35,843 nucleotides of DNA from Clostridia bacterium (lineage in GTDB: Bacteria > Bacillota > Clostridia > Oscillospirales > Butyricicoccaceae), in the NCBI GenBank assembly GCA_017408985.1, contig JAFQTO010000026.1, forward strand, positions 1 through 35,843, given 5' to 3'. The position numbers were made by a program, and so were the translations under genes. The notes under the pieces are model-generated. The model was not told where the DNA came from, did no database searches, and saw nothing but the letters and a program-made list of their open reading frames with translations. Shown one piece after another: positions 33,076 to 35,843 of this stretch. Position 1 is the stretch's first letter. The number at the start of each line of letters is the position of its first letter.

Positions 33076-34233
33076 TTATTCTGCGCTGTATACCACTTTG
33101 CCGTCGATGATGGTCATATAGGTCAGCGCGCTGCCCAGAGCGGTCAGGGGGTCGGCGTTCCAGATGACCGCGTCGGCATCCTTGCCCGCTTCAAGCGAGC
33201 CCACTCTGTCGGCAATGCCCATATAGGTGGCAGGGCTGATGGTGATGGCACGCCAGGCTTCTTCATAGGGCAGACCTGCGCTTGCGGCAAGTCCCGCGCA
33301 CATGGTCAGCGACTCAAGGGGCAGAACGGGAGCGTCGGTGATAATGGCGATGGGTACGCCTGCGGCGTGGAGCTTTGCGGCGGTCTCGAACTCCTTGTTC
33401 TTAAGCTCTACCTTGGACTTGCTTCCAAAACTGGGTCCGACCAGTGCGGGATAGCCGTCCTCGGCAAGCTCGTCGGCAATTCTCGAGCCGTCGGTGCAAT
33501 GGTCAAGGGTCAGCTTGAGATCAAACTCCTTGGCGATGCGGATAGCGGTAAAAATATCGTCTGCCTGATGGGCGTGGGCTTTGAGGGGGATCTCCTTTTT
33601 GAGCACGGGGATCATAGCCTCAAGCTTCAGGTCAAATGCGGGGTTCTTGCCCGCTTCCTTGGCATTCAGATAATCACGGGTCTTGTACAGCAGCTCGCGG
33701 AGCAGGGCGGCAACGCCCATACGGGTGACGGGGGTCTTTTTGCCGTTCTGGCCGTAGGCGCCCTTGGGATTTTCACCGAAAGCGCATTTCATACCCACGG
33801 CTTCCCTGATGACCATTTTGTCAACACGCTTGCCCACCAGCTTGATGGCTGCAAAGGTGCCGCCCACCACGTTGGCGCTGCCCGGGCCGGTGCAGGCGGT
33901 GGTAACACCGTGCTCGACGGCGGTGCGCAGGTACTCGTCAAAGGGGTCGATGCCGTCTATGGCGCGCATATGGGGAGTGACGGGGTTGGAGCTTTCGTTG
34001 TAGTCGGCGCCCTCCCATCTTACGGCTGCCGAATGCAGACCTATATGACAATGTGCCTCGACACAGCCGGGTGTGACCAGTCTGCCGCCTGCGTCGATGA
34101 CGGTCGTGCCCTCGGGAGCGGTCAAGTGTTCGCCAACTGCGGCAATCTTGCCGTCGTCGCCCATAAGCACACAGCCGTAGGGAATATCCGCGCCTGCCAT
34201 CGTCTTGATGTGTCCGTTCTTGATAAGAAGCAT
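33076..34233 (-). CDS. Amidohydrolase-family metal-dependent hydrolase
   Basis: A 385-residue protein of the amidohydrolase superfamily (imidazolonepropionase/isoaspartyl dipeptidase-like). Metal site: EAHCHIGLH (His61, His63), then KAHAHQADD, DHCTDG and ITDAPV (the conserved Asp). N-terminal beta-sandwich MLLIKNGHIKTM and C-terminal DADAVIWNADPL complete the typical two-part fold. No signal peptide, so cytosolic. The ATG at 34233 follows GGGAGG; the frame's upstream extension crosses the promoter. Substrate unassigned: dipeptides, cyclic amides or deaminations are all possible. Confidence 0.9.
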   Translation of the reverse strand: MLLIKNGHIKTMAGADIPYGCVLMGDDGKIAAVGEHLTAPEGTTVIDAGGRLVTPGCVEAHCHIGLHSAAVRWEGADYNESSNPVTPHMRAIDGIDPFDEYLRTAVEHGVTTACTGPGSANVVGGTFAAIKLVGKRVDKMVIREAVGMKCAFGENPKGAYGQNGKKTPVTRMGVAALLRELLYKTRDYLNAKEAGKNPAFDLKLEAMIPVLKKEIPLKAHAHQADDIFTAIRIAKEFDLKLTLDHCTDGSRIADELAEDGYPALVGPSFGSKSKVELKNKEFETAAKLHAAGVPIAIITDAPVLPLESLTMCAGLAASAGLPYEEAWRAITISPATYMGIADRVGSLEAGKDADAVIWNADPLTALGSALTYMTIIDGKVVYSAE

Positions 34234-34264
34234 AATAATACCTCCCTGAAATAATGTTGTATAG

Positions 34265-34270
34265 ATTATA
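34265..34270 (-). promoter_or_regulatory. Extended -10 promoter of the amidohydrolase gene
   Basis: TGA-TATAAT on the minus strand, about 32 bases before the start codon. The -35 region (TTTTCT) is poor, so the extended -10 is likely to carry recognition. It lies right after the terminator of the upstream gene. Confidence 0.5.
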
Positions 34271-34295
34271 TCACCGAAATCCCCCAAAGAAAAGA

Positions 34296-34318
34296 AAAAT
34301 CCCTCAAAGAGGGATTTT
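34296..34318 (-). terminator. Terminator overlapping the end of the Tyr/Gly-repeat gene
   Basis: AAAATCCCTC and GAGGGATTTT form a perfect 10-bp stem with a 3-base loop followed by a T-rich run on the minus strand; it includes the last codons and the stop (34304) of the upstream gene. Confidence 0.75.
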
Positions 34319-34843
34319 CTCATTCCTATACAAAGTTATCAGCACGTTTTCGCGGGAGAAAATATAAATATATCCTCCGTAGAGCAAAGCCACCTTGTTT
34401 TCTTCGCGCTTTTCCGATTCCTCAAGCAGATACGCCGACGATTGTTTGATCTGCCTCTTGCTTTTCCCGAATCTATAGGCACTGAACGCCTGTATATTGG
34501 CTCGGTCATAATCGGTTATCTCCAAGCGCTCCGCCAAGCGCTCGCGGGCATGGGTTGTCAGTCCCACGGGATACTCCCTCAGGCTGTAAAACCCGTCTTT
34601 AATTCCGCGCTCGGTATCATACAGCCTGTCATATCCTCCGTCAACGTTCCTTCCCTGACGGTTATAGCCAAGTTTGTTATACCCGTGAAAATCATACCCG
34701 TAATCATCGTATTTCGTTCCGTTGCGGTGGATATGATCAGAGTCAAAACCTCGTGAGTCATATTCTTTCTGCGATTTTCCCGACCTTGTCGCCGCGATCA
34801 GCGCGACCAAAACCAAAATCAGAAAAATAATCCCTATAATCAT
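34304..34843 (-). CDS. Small membrane-anchored protein with Tyr/Gly repeats
   Basis: A 179-residue protein. An N-terminal membrane segment (MIIGIIFLILVLVALIAA) is followed by a Tyr/Gly/Asn/Asp-rich stretch of degenerate repeats (YDDYGYDFHGYNKLGYNRQG, about residues 45-80), then an alpha/beta-looking C-terminal part with HARERLAERLEITDYDRANI and YGGYIYIFSRENVLITLY. I do not recognise the C-terminal fold. The ATG lies one base after the stop of the four-helix-bundle gene, suggesting coupled translation; no strong ribosome binding site is seen. It ends inside its own terminator hairpin. Confidence 0.75.
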   Translation of the reverse strand: MIIGIIFLILVLVALIAATRSGKSQKEYDSRGFDSDHIHRNGTKYDDYGYDFHGYNKLGYNRQGRNVDGGYDRLYDTERGIKDGFYSLREYPVGLTTHARERLAERLEITDYDRANIQAFSAYRFGKSKRQIKQSSAYLLEESEKREENKVALLYGGYIYIFSRENVLITLYRNEKIPL

Positions 34844-34844
34844 A

Positions 34845-35201
34845 TCAGACACCCATATTTGCCTTTGCGGTTTTGCAGGAGGATATAAGCATGACCCGAA
34901 TGTTGGCACATTTGTCGGACAAAGCTTTATACAGATTTGCATCGATATAGTCGGTTCTGTAAAGCAGTTCTAACCAATAGCCCGTTTCGCTTGCTTCTTT
35001 GAGGGCGATTTCAAGCTTGGATACAAAATCTCTTTTGCCTTGAGCATACTGCGCCTCATGAATATTCGCTCCGATCGACGTTCCGCTTCTGCCGATTTGG
35101 TTGGCGATAACCGACTCGTGATTGGCCTTGAGATGTTTGACGAGATTGATAATATCAACCGAAAATTCCATAGATAATTCGCGGAGTTTGGATTCAGCCA
35201 T
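34845..35201 (-). CDS. Four-helix-bundle protein (23S rRNA intervening-sequence type)
   Basis: A 118-residue all-helical protein of the four-helix-bundle family first found inside 23S rRNA intervening sequences and related to the Avd protein of diversity-generating retroelements. Signatures: SGTSIGANIHEAQYAQ and LKEASETGYWLELL. Cationic charge along the helices suggests nucleic-acid binding. Here it stands alone, not in rRNA and with no reverse transcriptase nearby. The ATG follows AGAGAGGTG. The -10/-35 pair at 35225-35253 fits its own promoter, and the Tyr/Gly-repeat gene follows. Confidence 0.9.
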   Translation of the reverse strand: MAESKLRELSMEFSVDIINLVKHLKANHESVIANQIGRSGTSIGANIHEAQYAQGKRDFVSKLEIALKEASETGYWLELLYRTDYIDANLYKALSDKCANIRVMLISSCKTAKANMGV

Positions 35202-35224
35202 AACAGCACCTCTCTTCAGGCTAT

Positions 35225-35253
35225 ATTATGTCATAAATTCAGTTGTTTGTAAA
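35225..35253 (-). promoter_or_regulatory. Promoter of the four-helix-bundle gene
   Basis: On the minus strand TTTACA (35248-35253), 17 bases, CATAAT (35225-35230), with TG just upstream of the -10. Confidence 0.6.
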
Positions 35254-35261
35254 CGGTGATG

Positions 35262-35607
35262 TTGCGGCGTTGCCGCAGCGGAACACATCGTTCCAAAAAC
35301 AAAAAGCACTGCATAAGCAGTGCTGGCATAAGGCAGATTTTTTGTAAAACTCAAGTAGTACCAGTTACAATCCTTACTTTTCCTCATTAACTTGCCGGCA
35401 AGACGGTGGACCACTGCTTGGCGCCTTGATAGTGGTGTTTTGCCTGCGCAAAAGTGATGTTGTGCCCCATGGCACAGTGATGTATTGCTCCTTCGTCGCA
35501 AAGTGATGTGATGTGTTCCGCATCCTCACGCGCGAAGCGCACATCACTTGCAAAGCAAACATCACTCACGAAGTGTACATCACGTTCCGCTTGCGGAACA
35601 CATCGTT
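35262..35607. repeat. Array F: hairpins with inverting ACATCAC/GTGATGT linkers
   Basis: Gene-free stretch 35254-35648. Up to about 35510 units read with GTGATGT (TTTTGC/GCAAAA near 35439-35454, TGTGCC/GGCACA near 35461-35477, TTGC/GCAA near 35484-35500); from about 35530 they read with ACATCAC (GCGC/GCGC, TTGC/GCAA, CAC/GTG, then GTTCCGC/GCGGAAC 35584-35599). A further unit, GCGGC/GCCGC, is at 35264-35276. The array lies between two 47-bp direct copies (35278-35324, 35593-35639). About 35325-35420 has no hairpins or gene I can call. Confidence 0.85.
35278..35324. repeat. 47-bp direct repeat, left copy (truncated terminator)
   Basis: Identical to 35593-35639. It contains the hairpin AGCACTGC-ATAA-GCAGTGCT but lacks the T-rich right arm that the intact copy has, so it looks like a partial duplicate of the tRNA terminator. 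Confidence 0.9.
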
Positions 35608-35648
35608 CCAAAAACAAAAAGCACTGCATAAGCAGTGCTTTTTGTTTT

Positions 35649-35651
<3 letters not shown>
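35608..35651. terminator. Terminator of the tRNA operon
   Basis: A perfect 20-bp stem (CCAAAAACAAAAAGCACTGC / GCAGTGCTTTTTGTTTTTGG) with loop ATAA. On the minus strand it follows the tRNA-Cys gene, whose CCA end forms the start of one arm. Confidence 0.88.
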
Positions 35652-35723
<72 letters not shown>

Positions 35724-35766
35724 TTATAACAGAACAGGAGCTTTTACAAACTCCTGTCTGTATTTT

Positions 35767-35842
35767 TGGAGCGGATTACGAGACTCGAACTCGCTACCTC
35801 CACCTTGGCAAGGTGGCGCTCTACCAGATGAGCTAAATCCGC
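35767..35842 (-). tRNA. tRNA-Gly (GCC)
   Basis: 76-base tRNA on the minus strand with encoded CCA. Acceptor GCGGATT pairs with AATCCGC, the anticodon loop TTGCCAA gives GCC, and the T-arm contains GTTCGAGT. The 5' end is one base inside the window edge, and the spacer to tRNA-Cys holds a short hairpin ACAGGAG/CTCCTGT that could be a processing site. Confidence 0.97.
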
Positions 35843-35843
35843 A

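Noticed and set aside
32995-34254. A 419-codon open frame opposite the amidohydrolase
   Set aside because: Antisense to a gene with clear metal-site motifs and ribosome binding site; low-information sequence.
34845-35201. Diversity-generating retroelement accessory protein (Avd)
   Set aside because: Same family, but no reverse transcriptase or template/variable repeat lies in the window.
35226-35600. Short open frames with repeated His-Ile-Thr across array F
   Set aside because: They arise from reading CACATCAC-type linkers; frames differ between units and there is no ribosome binding site.

Overview
The window reads as chromosomal DNA of an anaerobic, spore-forming-lineage Clostridia member, most like a gut Oscillospirales/Ruminococcaceae-type genome. 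This is inferred from a SCIFF ranthipeptide precursor and maturase pair, SpoVAC, AddAB, a PyrD1B/PyrK dihydroorotate dehydrogenase with PyrI, a YerC-type TrpR-like regulator, AGGAGG ribosome binding sites, fairly high GC, and interspersed short palindromic repeats of a kind I recall from such genomes. No species can be named from sequence alone.

Layout. 1-2353 (+): two prepilin-like proteins, one carrying a beta-helix-like repeat region, surrounded by repeats. 2354-2933: repeat-rich intergenic DNA and the pyr terminator. 2934-11694 (-): pyrimidine operon pyrC-carB-pyrK-pyrD-pyrF-pyrE-pyrB-pyrI, with mostly overlapping start/stop codons, a consensus promoter and a very short leader; carA is absent. 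11.8-12.25 kb (+): spoVAC. 12339-14507 (-): a three-repeat lipoprotein and a small TIGR04076-type protein. 14732-15394 (-): SGNH hydrolase. 15524-19026 (+): SCIFF peptide, internal terminator, radical SAM maturase, PLP decarboxylase and C39-like cysteine peptidase. 19157-29545 (-): one operon for an alpha/beta hydrolase, membrane-anchored MurF, Ddl, AddB and AddA. 30005-30947 (+): HAD protein and TrpR-like regulator. 31136-32026 (-): RluA-type pseudouridine synthase. 32153-32950 (+): lipoprotein with a hexapeptide minisatellite. 33076-35201 (-): amidohydrolase, Tyr/Gly-repeat membrane protein and four-helix-bundle protein. 35649-35842 (-): tRNA-Cys and tRNA-Gly.

How it fits together. The pyr operon encodes every UMP-pathway step except the glutaminase subunit of carbamoyl-phosphate synthase. 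The 29.5-19.2 kb operon couples D-Ala-D-Ala synthesis and its addition to the peptidoglycan precursor with double-strand-break repair. The SCIFF locus has a precursor, its thioether-forming enzyme and, two genes later, a papain-like peptidase that could act at the Gly-Gly before the Cys-rich core.

Most unusual content. Nearly every longer intergenic gap holds an array of short perfect hairpins whose arm sequences differ from unit to unit while the roughly 7-base linkers between them stay constant (ATATCGA, ACTCCGTT, AATTCAT, ACATCAC, CCTACA). This is the reverse of a CRISPR layout: variable palindromes and constant spacers. Six such regions lie in this window. In one the linker changes orientation mid-array and the array lies inside a 47-bp direct repeat; in another a hairpin forms the last codons of a gene. 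I consider this the best candidate for an undescribed element class.
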